NCBI GenBank assembly: GCA_015069185.1
Contig: SVJB01000006.1
Coordinates: 1-64,000 of the forward strand
Reading direction: 5' to 3'
Origin: Oscillospiraceae bacterium
GTDB lineage: Bacteria; Bacillota; Clostridia; UBA1212; UBA1255
Length of the DNA: 64,000 nt
Positions 54,164 through 62,297 of this stretch are shown piece by piece; within the stretch, counting starts at the first letter, position 1, and each line of letters starts with the position of its first letter. The translations under genes and the position numbers were made by a program. The notes under the pieces were generated by a model. That model did no database searches and had not been told where the DNA came from. It saw only the letters and a program-made list of their open reading frames with translations.

Positions 54164-55486
54164 TTAATTTTCCTTTTTCTTCTTAACAACAACTGATGAA
54201 ATAGCTACGAAAGCAAGAGCGATAACACCAAAGTCGCCTGTTTCAGGACCTGCAGGTGTATCAGGATTTGATGGAACCTCTACTAATGCATCACTCAGTG
54301 TTCCCCAGTAATTTGTACCTTCACCAACGAAATCAATAACAAGCTTAGGAGTATGAGCTGTATAAATCTCACCATCTTTGTAGCAATGAACATAAGGTGA
54401 TGTACCATCAATTGACCATGTGCCTACTGCCTCGTTGGGGTCAGCAGATGTGTTCTCAAGAACAAGTACATACTCACCTGCAGCTGCAGGAGTCTCAAGG
54501 GTAAGACCGATTGTTGCATTGTCAGGATAGTCAACATGTTCGTATTGAGCAATAGCATTACCTGCAATAGAAGCTTTGTATGAACCTGCCCACTTGTATA
54601 AAGTCCATGTAAGATTGCCCTTGCCTACAGGATCCTCGGGTGAATTCCAGCTTGGGCAAGGAATGCTAAGTTTATTAAATGCTTCGCCTGTAGCAAACTG
54701 CATTGCAAATGTTCCACCAATCAGCATCGCAGCATGTGAATCTCCTGTAAAGGCACTAACAGAAGTAATCTTCTCTGCGGGAGAAGTTTTTTCAGGATAT
54801 GTGATAGTAGCTTTTGTCACTTTAAGAAATGAATGAATCGTAGAGAAACCGATTGAACCAACTACCATATCCTTACAATTCTCAGCTTCGTAAACCACAC
54901 TACCGTCAAGAGTAATTGTCAATTTGTTTTCTGTATCACTTGTATAATCATACGTATATACTAAATCGAAAACATGTCCATTTGCCTTTTGTTCGCTTGT
55001 CAAAGTATCTGAATCTAATTCTGTGGCAACATTATCCTTAACTGCGATAACCCTTACAACACTATCAGCAGACTCAGGCCAACGCTTCATTTTAAGGAGC
55101 AATGAATCATACCATACCTGAGCATCAACTGCGCCCTCACCTGGATACTCAAATCCATCTGTCAGATTTGTATCTGGCTTACCATTAAGCGCAAGATACA
55201 CTTCCAGAGAATCCCAACCGTTTGATTGCACATCAGCATTTGTAACATCAGCAGAAAAAGACATCTCAACTTTAAATGACTTTGTACCATCAAAAATTTG
55301 CTCAGAATAAGCAGGCTTACATGCATTTGAGGCATTATTAACGCCAAAGAATTCTTCAGTTTCCTGATACCACCATCCATGATATATCCACTTAATATCC
55401 TCTACTGTATCAGCAGCAGATACCGGAACAGCGAACATAGCAAATACAAAAGCCATTACTAAACATATTGTAATAATTCGTTTCAT
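54164..55486 (-). CDS. Secreted surface protein with shared beta-sandwich and PETGD-type anchor
   Basis: The ATG of MKRIITICLVMAF has GGAGG 8 bases upstream. The ~440-residue protein has a signal peptide (VPVSAAD), an N-terminal sandwich (about 25-230), then a second module (about 235-405) with LTWTLYKWAGSYKASIAG and TPAAAGEYVLVLENTS. That module also occurs at the N-terminus of the 15632-18115 enzyme and in the 21105 protein. It ends with GPETGDFGVIALAFVAISS then KKKKEN, similar to a sortase signal and to the tail at 27519. A glycan-binding display protein is inferred. AAAAAGTA and TATAAT occur in its upstream region at spacing like the other surface genes. Confidence 0.65.
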   Translation of the reverse strand: MKRIITICLVMAFVFAMFAVPVSAADTVEDIKWIYHGWWYQETEEFFGVNNASNACKPAYSEQIFDGTKSFKVEMSFSADVTNADVQSNGWDSLEVYLALNGKPDTNLTDGFEYPGEGAVDAQVWYDSLLLKMKRWPESADSVVRVIAVKDNVATELDSDTLTSEQKANGHVFDLVYTYDYTSDTENKLTITLDGSVVYEAENCKDMVVGSIGFSTIHSFLKVTKATITYPEKTSPAEKITSVSAFTGDSHAAMLIGGTFAMQFATGEAFNKLSIPCPSWNSPEDPVGKGNLTWTLYKWAGSYKASIAGNAIAQYEHVDYPDNATIGLTLETPAAAGEYVLVLENTSADPNEAVGTWSIDGTSPYVHCYKDGEIYTAHTPKLVIDFVGEGTNYWGTLSDALVEVPSNPDTPAGPETGDFGVIALAFVAISSVVVKKKKEN

Positions 55487-55564
55487 ACTTGTTTCCTCCA
55501 TTTTCAAATTTGATATTTTTATTTTATATATTTATTTTCAAATAGTCCATTGACGATCATAACC

Positions 55565-55600
55565 ATTATAATTGATATTTTTTCACATTCTTTACTTTTT
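55565..55600 (-). promoter_or_regulatory. Candidate promoter with AAAAAGTA box upstream of the PETGD surface protein
   Basis: TATAAT (55565-55570) lies 22 bases downstream of AAAAAGTA (55593-55600) on the minus strand. Only the first eight bases of the 15-base box at 22834 and 29013 are kept, so this is a weaker member. Confidence 0.35.
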
Positions 55601-55625
55601 GTTAAAACATCAAAGCGAAACAAAA

Positions 55626-55652
55626 ACACACCTAATATTATATCAGGTGTGT
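55626..55652 (-). terminator. glnA terminator
   Basis: An 8-base stem ACACACCT/AGGTGTGT with an 11-base loop lies about 50 bases after glnA and is followed on the minus strand by TTTTTG. Confidence 0.75.
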
Positions 55653-55701
55653 CTTGTTTCTGTCATATGAAATAAACTCTTACGAGCCGGCGCGCTTAAT
55701 C

Positions 55702-57126
55702 TTACAGGTTGTAATATTTCTCGAACTCTACAGGATTAGGAATTGCAGCAATCTGTGCACATTCTGCGCGTTTTCTGCTAATAAAGTTCTTAATCAGATC
55801 CTCAGGGAATACTCCACCAGCTGTCAGGTACTCGTGATCTGCCTCTAATGCATCTAATGCGTCTTCTAAGCGTGTAGGTAAGCCCTGGAGCTTGCTCTTC
55901 TCCTCATCACTGAGTGTATATAAGTTCATATCATAAGGGCCCCAACCGTTTGCATGAGGATCAATCTTATTCTTAACACCATCAAGACCTGCCATGAGAA
56001 TTGCAGCATAGCAGAAATACGGGTTGCAGGTTGCATCGGGGTTACGGAGCTCGAAGCGACGCTCTGTAGGTTGCTTTGCATATGCAGGTATACGGATTAC
56101 TGCACTACGGTTAGAAGTAGCATATCCCACTGTTACAGGAGCCTCAAAGCCTGGAATCAAACGTTTAAATGAGTTTGTGCTTGGGTTTGTGATAGCGCAA
56201 AGAGAATTAATATGTTTGAGGAGTCCACCGATAAAATAGTGAGCGGTCTCGCTTAAATGCGCATATCCGTTATCATCCGCAAAAACAGGTTCTCCATCCT
56301 TAAGAAGCAGCATATGTACGTGCATACCGCTACCGGCTTCACCAAATACAGGTTTGGGCATCAAGGTCGCACTCTTTCCGTATTTTGCTGCTGTGTTGTG
56401 AATAATGTATTTAATAATCATGGAAGCATCTGCCATCTTTGACATTTGACCAAGCTTTGGCTCGATCTCAAGCTGTCCTGCAGCTCCAACCTCAGGATGA
56501 TGATACTTAACCGGAATACCTGCATTCTCAATATGCATACACATCTCACTTCTGCACTCGTAGCCTGTATCGAAGGGTTTTGCAATGTGGTAAGCCTTCT
56601 GCTTAGGAATAACATTACCGCTACCCTCTACAGAGCTATTCCAGTGAGCTTGATTTGCGTCGATAGACATACCTACTGTATGAGGCTGTACTTCCCACTC
56701 AACTCTGTCGAAGAGATAGAACTCAAACTCAGGCAGAATAAGCATTGTATCAGCAATACCTGTGTCCTTCATATACTGCTCAGCTGCAAGTACAATGTTT
56801 CTCGGATACTGTGCCAGAGGACGGTTTGCAGGATGGTCAATAATCATTGCGTTACCTGTCATTGACAATGTAGGAATAGAACAGAAAGGATCAATCATAG
56901 CAGTATCCGGATCAGGAATAAATACCATATCACTTTTCTCTACAACTGCATATCCGTAATTTGATGCGTCAAAGCCAATACCATTTATCATTGTTTCTTC
57001 TGAAAAATGCTGTGCAGGTATTGTAACATGGCGGAATTGTCCGTTAATATCAACCATTTTAAAATCCACCATTTTAATATCATTTTCCTTTATAAGGTTC
57101 ATTACTTTCTCAACGCTTTTGTTCAT
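55702..57126 (-). CDS. glnA: Glutamine synthetase, type I
   Basis: GlnA makes glutamine from glutamate, ammonia and ATP as a cytoplasmic dodecamer. The 474 residues contain DFKMVDINGQFRHVTIPA (N-terminal domain), LPEFEFYLFDR, GAAGQLEIEP, GSGMHVHMLLLKDG, NPSTNSFKRLIPGFEAPV (active-site loop) and YAKQPTERRFELRNPDATCNPY. Length and the segment DMNLYTLSDEE, where E. coli has the adenylylated Tyr, look more like the GSI-beta form than the shorter alpha form of Bacillus; adenylylation itself cannot be judged. AAAGGAG precedes the ATG. It is a single gene. Confidence 0.95.
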   Translation of the reverse strand: MNKSVEKVMNLIKENDIKMVDFKMVDINGQFRHVTIPAQHFSEETMINGIGFDASNYGYAVVEKSDMVFIPDPDTAMIDPFCSIPTLSMTGNAMIIDHPANRPLAQYPRNIVLAAEQYMKDTGIADTMLILPEFEFYLFDRVEWEVQPHTVGMSIDANQAHWNSSVEGSGNVIPKQKAYHIAKPFDTGYECRSEMCMHIENAGIPVKYHHPEVGAAGQLEIEPKLGQMSKMADASMIIKYIIHNTAAKYGKSATLMPKPVFGEAGSGMHVHMLLLKDGEPVFADDNGYAHLSETAHYFIGGLLKHINSLCAITNPSTNSFKRLIPGFEAPVTVGYATSNRSAVIRIPAYAKQPTERRFELRNPDATCNPYFCYAAILMAGLDGVKNKIDPHANGWGPYDMNLYTLSDEEKSKLQGLPTRLEDALDALEADHEYLTAGGVFPEDLIKNFISRKRAECAQIAAIPNPVEFEKYYNL

Positions 57127-57181
57127 GCAAATGCTCCTTTTGTGTTTAGAATTATAACAGGGTTATTGTAATCTAAAAAGA

Positions 57182-57212
57182 GTCACTTAGCAATAGTTTG
57201 TTGCTAAGTGAC
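57182..57212 (-). terminator. Terminator of the sigma/serpin/lipoprotein operon
   Basis: A 12-base perfect stem (GTCACTTAGCAA and complement) with a 7-base loop is followed on the minus strand by TCTTTTTAG. It lies about 40 bases after the lipoprotein stop. Confidence 0.85.
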
Positions 57213-57252
57213 AGTGTGGTGATTTGTATATTTTTTTATAAGCTAAACTAAC

Positions 57253-57918
57253 TCATAGTTCTCTTTCTTCAAACTCAAGACCCTCAATAAATCTCACAAA
57301 TTCAGTTTTACTGACTTTATCAATCGCCCGCACTACAACATAATGCAAATCATTAAGTAAAGCCTTGGCACGAATTGCCCCACCCTCACCTTCTATTGTC
57401 AGAAACAGAGAAGGAAGCATTTCATTATTAGTAAATATTTCTATTGTCTTCTGGGTGTTTTGTCCCCAACCTCTGGCTCTGTAGTAGTCAAAAATATCAT
57501 CATTTTGCTTATCCATCGTATAATAAGTGTTATAAACCAGCACCTGATACATATTCTCATTATACTCAAACCAAAAACAAATACCCAGATCCTCGTATTT
57601 TGCTTCCGGATACAAGATAACAGCGCTATCTCTATTCGCCTCAGTATTTGCGACTATTGTTACATATCCATCTTCCCGAAACACCTCGATCATATATTGA
57701 TATGCCTCATGATATTCTTCGTAATATATACTCATATCCGGTGATTTAATAAATGAAATCGTATCTTCTAATGAATCAAAATGTATGGGTTGTGGGGGAG
57801 GCGGGAAACCCCCACATGTAATATCATGTTGGGTTGCATCTGAGTGATTATCAACAGTTTGCCCACAAGCACTTAACAAAAGAACAGATAGAAGTATTAA
57901 CACCATTATTTTCTTCAT
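57253..57918 (-). CDS. Lipoprotein of unknown function in the ECF sigma operon
   Basis: The 221-residue protein has a signal peptide with lipobox LLSAC, so it should be anchored outside the membrane. A short Pro-rich stretch (GGFPPPPQPIHFDS) precedes one alpha/beta domain (DTISFIKSPDMSIYYEEYHEAYQYM, TVANTEANRD-like strands, ENMYQVLVYNTYYT, RAKALLNDLHYVVVRAIDK). I do not recognise the family. It follows the serpin gene by 21 bases and so belongs to the sigma operon, perhaps as a sensor or target of the same response. Confidence 0.65.
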   Translation of the reverse strand: MKKIMVLILLSVLLLSACGQTVDNHSDATQHDITCGGFPPPPQPIHFDSLEDTISFIKSPDMSIYYEEYHEAYQYMIEVFREDGYVTIVANTEANRDSAVILYPEAKYEDLGICFWFEYNENMYQVLVYNTYYTMDKQNDDIFDYYRARGWGQNTQKTIEIFTNNEMLPSLFLTIEGEGGAIRAKALLNDLHYVVVRAIDKVSKTEFVRFIEGLEFEEREL

Positions 57919-57939
57919 ATAACTTCCTCAATACCTTTC

Positions 57940-59406
57940 TCAAACCTCATACACAACACCTGTGAAAAGCGGCGCTCCCACCGCCGAAGTAATAACAAAC
58001 ACGAACGGGCGATTCACTTTAAATTGCATAATACAGTCTGGTTCAGGGGGCGTACCATTATAAATATTCAAAATTGTGTATGCGGCGCCCTCACAGCCCT
58101 CTTCATCTATAGATACACGGGCAGCATGCTTTATCTCATCAACATAAGCATCCTCCAAATCATATTCCACACTCAAATGTTCAAACACCTGTGTGATTCC
58201 TAATTTCTTAAGACCTGCAATCATATCTGTTTCGGAGGATACGTCAAACTTAGGCAGTGTAATATTCACAGTATACTCACCTTTATTACCATAATTTTCC
58301 GGTGTGAAGGCAGCTTGCAAGAACTGCGCGTCACTTATCATACTATTAACTCCAATACCCTCATCAGGAAGAAAAATATTCATAGAACAATTATTTCCAA
58401 GAGGTATCTCCACAGCACTGAACTTATCCCCATAATAATAAACGACTTCTTCTTCAGAGTTCATAAAATCACAAATCATTTTATAATTATCATTATAGAA
58501 ATATCCTTTTTTTGTATTTTCTTCTGAAAATGCAGACTCCCAACCGGCCCTAAAATACAATGTAGACAATAGAGCTATCATCGTCTCCGGTGTAGTTTTT
58601 ATATTCTGCCCATACATATCAAGCTTTCCATTGGTTCTTTCATATATCCACTTGCGAATTGTATTATTCATTTTATCAGAACCCATCTCACCTGCAAAAA
58701 CAGAAGCAAAGTAATTTTCCGTCAGATTATTTAGCATATCCCGGTCATAATCTGTAGAGTCATCTAACCACAGAGAATTTGATAATATGCTTGTAGTCAC
58801 ACCATCTCTATAATAATGAGCATTCCACATTATTTTACATCGCGCGCGTAATTCCTCAATACTACCTACATTTAGCAAATTTAAGATTTCTTCTTGACCC
58901 TCTGTATCACTTATTTCTGCAAGCATTGATAATGCAATATATACATTAATCGGGGAAAAAACTGTGTTTTCCTTTGCTTCACCTAAAAAAGTGTTCATTA
59001 GCTTAACAAGATAATCATTTATATCTATTTCCGCTTGCCTATACGGCCTAGTATAACTGAGTCTATCTTCAAACCATTCTTTATAGGCCTCGTTCCCATT
59101 CTCACTCTCACCATATGCAACAAATTTTACTCTTGCAGGAAACGAGCTGTCTGCTAATGGCATGAATGTGTTGCCAAAATCAGGTTCACAGTGGATTGGC
59201 GTATCAGTGTTACCTGGTTTGAGTGGTAACTCATCACGACCTAACTCCCCCGCAAAAATAATTACAGATACTAACACCACAACTGCAAAACAGGCTGCTA
59301 CCACAAGCCATCTTTGTACACGAGATGGCTTCTTATCGTTTTTTGCTCTTTCTATAAGATCATCACCAATCATTCCGATTGCGTCTTGTAATTTTTCATT
59401 TTTCAT
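57940..59406 (-). CDS. Membrane-anchored serpin with anti-sigma-like cytoplasmic N-terminus
   Basis: The 488-residue protein has a short cytoplasmic part (1-32, KLQDAIGMIGDDLIERAKND, a motif seen in membrane partners of clostridial ECF sigma factors), one membrane helix (33-53), a linker, and an extracellular serpin domain (about 125-488). Serpin marks are FSPINVYIALSMLAEIS, ILSNSLWLDDST, IRKWIYERTNGKLDM, STLYFRAGWESAF, and VNRPFVFVITSAVGAPLFTGVVYEV. The hinge DEEGCEGAAYT (about 434-444) departs from the usual inhibitory EEGTEAAAAT at P14, P12 and P9, so protease inhibition is possible but not certain. The start ATG overlaps the sigma gene stop by four bases. Confidence 0.85.
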   Translation of the reverse strand: MKNEKLQDAIGMIGDDLIERAKNDKKPSRVQRWLVVAACFAVVVLVSVIIFAGELGRDELPLKPGNTDTPIHCEPDFGNTFMPLADSSFPARVKFVAYGESENGNEAYKEWFEDRLSYTRPYRQAEIDINDYLVKLMNTFLGEAKENTVFSPINVYIALSMLAEISDTEGQEEILNLLNVGSIEELRARCKIMWNAHYYRDGVTTSILSNSLWLDDSTDYDRDMLNNLTENYFASVFAGEMGSDKMNNTIRKWIYERTNGKLDMYGQNIKTTPETMIALLSTLYFRAGWESAFSEENTKKGYFYNDNYKMICDFMNSEEEVVYYYGDKFSAVEIPLGNNCSMNIFLPDEGIGVNSMISDAQFLQAAFTPENYGNKGEYTVNITLPKFDVSSETDMIAGLKKLGITQVFEHLSVEYDLEDAYVDEIKHAARVSIDEEGCEGAAYTILNIYNGTPPEPDCIMQFKVNRPFVFVITSAVGAPLFTGVVYEV

Positions 59407-59960
59407 AATGTAACCCCTTCCTTTTCCAAGTACTTTGCCAGTTTCTTTCTTGTTCGCAGTAGCATCATTTTCACTCTGCTCTCACCCATATTAAATTGAG
59501 TACAGATATCAGAAATGGAGTCATAATACCAATAACGGCAAACAAAAACGTTACATTCTGTTTGTGGAAGTCCACGTAGGAATCTGTCGATAATCTCTGA
59601 TAATTCCCAAGTTTGAATAATATCAGAATTTTCATCATCACATATGTAAAATTCAGAAAGTTCTTCTGTAACAGCAAACACACTGCCACCCCTTTTAGCT
59701 GCACTCTTATCACGTACTTTCTTAAGGGATAAATTTCTGACAATCTTTGCCAGATATGCCTTAAGATAATTAGGACGTTCAGGTGGTATATTATGCCAAA
59801 CACTCAGATATGTATCCTGCAAGGTCTCTTCTATATCCATATCAGAATGTAAAATATTGCCTGCAATTTTATTTAAATACGTGCCATATTTATAAGCCAG
59901 TTCATGCACTGCTAGCTCATTTCTGTTCCAAAACAGTTCTATGATATTTTTATCTTCCAT
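59403..59960 (-). CDS. ECF-type RNA polymerase sigma factor
   Basis: The ATG of MEDKNIIELFWNRNE follows AGGTGA by 8 bases; a GTG four codons earlier overlaps that site. The ~185-residue protein has region 2 (HELAYKYGTYLNKIAGNILHS, EETLQDTYLSVW with the promoter-melting segment, LKAYLAKIVRNLSLKKVR) and region 4 (LPQTECNVFVCRYWYYDSISDICTQFNMGESRVKMMLLRTRKKLA). ECF sigmas act when a membrane anti-sigma releases them. The partner is probably the serpin-bearing protein encoded immediately downstream with overlap. Target promoters cannot be identified here. Confidence 0.92.
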   Translation of the reverse strand: MEDKNIIELFWNRNELAVHELAYKYGTYLNKIAGNILHSDMDIEETLQDTYLSVWHNIPPERPNYLKAYLAKIVRNLSLKKVRDKSAAKRGGSVFAVTEELSEFYICDDENSDIIQTWELSEIIDRFLRGLPQTECNVFVCRYWYYDSISDICTQFNMGESRVKMMLLRTRKKLAKYLEKEGVTL

Positions 59961-60033
59961 TTTCTGTCTCACCTCACATCAGTTGTTACCAAGAAACATG
60001 TCCCTCTACTAAATAAGTACCTAAAATTTACTG

Positions 60034-61131
60034 TTACGTCACAACTTTTTTCTTGTTTTTCACTGTTGCAATTATAAAAATTATTATTGGCAATATAACC
60101 AACATCACAAATGTCACATAGCCTACCAGATTAAGCATTATTTCCAGCAGTTTTTCATTAGAATCCGCAATATACACAGTCAGGATAAGCAACAAAACAC
60201 TGACAATATATATCATATAATCAGAAAGACGCTTTTTCTCTCCAATAACACGGCAAGCAAGCTTTGTAATACAGAATAACATAATTGCCACCCGTATGAA
60301 AAGAGCAAATATTATAAACGGGCTGAAAAAGCTCTCTACACGAGACAACGAAGATCCAAGATTAATAATATAAATTATTTCAAAAGATGGATAGGAAAAA
60401 GACTTTATTAATGGGCCAAATACTGCGATTATACGTACTACTGATGCCACAATGAAAATCGTTGCAATAATTATACCTTTTATATATGAGCCTTTCTTTA
60501 TACCGCCTCTAACGTAAGGCGCGAACATAAGCAACATAAATATTTCTGAAAAAGGAACCGCAGTAATGAATATTAAAGAATCAACATACGATTCTACCGG
60601 CTGCACCATTACTGGCATAAAATGGTTTTTATCCATATGAGGTAAGACACAAAGCAATAATACAGCTGACATAAATAGCAAGAAAAAGCAGCCGATTGCT
60701 CCGATATATGAAAAAAAGCCGGGACCGTTCTTAGCAGCATACAAGCAAACAATTGTGAAAACCACCGCTATGATAATCCAATTCTGATCAGGCAGCAAAT
60801 TGCTTGCCACAAATTGACCTGTTTGTCTTAAATTAATAGCACATATAAGCAGAAAAAAAGCTCCATATACAAGGCCAAATATCTTACCTATAACTCCGCC
60901 GAACACATGACATAAAATGGTTACAATGTCGCCTCCGGGATACAACTTTGTAAAGCCTGCATTAAGACATCCTATAAGGATGCCTCCTATAGCGGCTACC
61001 ATCATCATGATATACGTATCTCTACCGCCCTTTTGCAAGAAATACGTAATATACAAAAGAGTTCCCTGAAGGAAAAGGGCAACAATATATTTAAATTGTT
61101 TATTTGATATCTCAGCCTCTTTTATATCCAT
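60034..61131 (-). CDS. gerKB: Spore germination permease-like protein (GerAB/GerKB)
   Basis: The 365-residue membrane protein has about ten helices and belongs to the GerAB family of the APC superfamily (EISNKQFKYIVALFLQGTLLYI, GGDIVTILCHVFGGVIGKIFGL, SLSRVESFFSPFIIFALFIRVAIMLFC). In the spore inner membrane it is thought to bind the germinant, together with the A and C subunits encoded upstream. It starts directly after the gerKC stop with no gap. Ligand specificity cannot be read from sequence. Confidence 0.88.
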   Translation of the reverse strand: MDIKEAEISNKQFKYIVALFLQGTLLYITYFLQKGGRDTYIMMMVAAIGGILIGCLNAGFTKLYPGGDIVTILCHVFGGVIGKIFGLVYGAFFLLICAINLRQTGQFVASNLLPDQNWIIIAVVFTIVCLYAAKNGPGFFSYIGAIGCFFLLFMSAVLLLCVLPHMDKNHFMPVMVQPVESYVDSLIFITAVPFSEIFMLLMFAPYVRGGIKKGSYIKGIIIATIFIVASVVRIIAVFGPLIKSFSYPSFEIIYIINLGSSLSRVESFFSPFIIFALFIRVAIMLFCITKLACRVIGEKKRLSDYMIYIVSVLLLILTVYIADSNEKLLEIMLNLVGYVTFVMLVILPIIIFIIATVKNKKKVVT

Positions 61132-62286
61132 TTATTTTTCACTTCCAAATATTGGTTCAATTAGCGATCCAGTCCGAATAATATTAGCATTAACTTTTAT
61201 TTCGAAGGCAGCATGCTTATACAAGTCTTGCCAGTTATTTTTTACCAGTTCCCAACTTTTATATTTATGTCTGAAAAGATAATCACTTACGCCAAAAATA
61301 TCACATCCATTTTCAAATGATTGCTCCAGCACATGTGACAATTGTTGTTTAATCAAATCTTCACAAGCTTTATTTATTTCTTTTAGTTCCTGGGTGTTTT
61401 GTTCATCAGGCTTTACAACCTCTCCAAGATTGCCTTTTACATCTATATCAAATGTTATAACCAGCCTTTTCTTTTTATCCCCTTCAATTTTCGCCTTTAG
61501 TTCTGTACTACTACCTAAAATATCCACATTAACATTAGGAAGCATAATCTCTCCCTTATCAATCTTGCCTATGCCCCATAGGTAGCCACGAGTCTCATCA
61601 CGGTTCATAACATACATAAGTTTGCCATTGCTAAACACGCCACTGCCGGTTACTTCAAATTGAACTTTTTCTGTTTCAGGATCCTCCTGACTAATACCAA
61701 TAATTGGCATAACAGATGCCTTAAAGCAGGAATTAGATTCCATAGCAAACTGTAATAGCTCTAGCTTTGCGCAAGATGACATAGCCACTTGATTTTCCAA
61801 TAAAATAGTCATTTCCTGAGAAGGAATACTTCCAAGATTTGTAGCCTTATCTAAAAGTTTCCATGCATCTATTTCAGTCATAACCATCGCAATATCATAG
61901 CGAGCCTCATCATCACGGAAAAAGTAATCCATATAATCAAAAATGCCATTTTCCGCGGCACTTCTGCCAATTACTACAATCTGATTATGCGCAACATACA
62001 GCACTCTATTTGCCTCGTTATCAGCATTATCAACCGCCTCCAGCATATTTTTTCCTGCTTGCGTTATATTAAAGAATCGTTTTCCGCCTTCAAACTCCTC
62101 TGTTTTCACAATTTGTGTTGTGAAAAGCACGTTATCCTTACTACTGTCATAATCAATTCCTACGCCCAGTACAATAGCAAGACTATCGAACTTCCGTTTA
62201 TCAGCAGTGGGTGAACACCCCGTTACAATGAAAATTACAAACGTCAGAAAAAGCGCAAGCCATCTTTTCACCGATTTATTTACCAT
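61132..62286 (-). CDS. gerKC: Ger(x)C-type spore germination lipoprotein
   Basis: The 384-residue lipoprotein has a signal peptide with lipobox IVTGC and the GerAC family pattern: KFDSLAIVLGVGIDYDSSKDNVLFTTQIVK, GKRFFNITQAGKNMLEAVDNADNEANRVLYVAHNQIVVIG, GIFDYMDYFFRDDEARYDIAMVM. The C-terminal Spore_GerAC domain ends HKYKSWELVKNNWQDLYKHAAFEIKVNANIIRTGSL. It sits on the outer face of the spore inner membrane in the receptor. It lies 11 bases after gerKA. Confidence 0.92.
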   Translation of the reverse strand: MVNKSVKRWLALFLTFVIFIVTGCSPTADKRKFDSLAIVLGVGIDYDSSKDNVLFTTQIVKTEEFEGGKRFFNITQAGKNMLEAVDNADNEANRVLYVAHNQIVVIGRSAAENGIFDYMDYFFRDDEARYDIAMVMTEIDAWKLLDKATNLGSIPSQEMTILLENQVAMSSCAKLELLQFAMESNSCFKASVMPIIGISQEDPETEKVQFEVTGSGVFSNGKLMYVMNRDETRGYLWGIGKIDKGEIMLPNVNVDILGSSTELKAKIEGDKKKRLVITFDIDVKGNLGEVVKPDEQNTQELKEINKACEDLIKQQLSHVLEQSFENGCDIFGVSDYLFRHKYKSWELVKNNWQDLYKHAAFEIKVNANIIRTGSLIEPIFGSEK

Positions 62287-62297
62287 AACAACACCAC

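Noticed and set aside
55540..55560. Third copy of the TTTGTCCATT box upstream of the PETGD surface protein
   Set aside because: Only TGTCC-like similarity (AGTCCATTGA) remains, and the spacing to a promoter does not match the two good copies.
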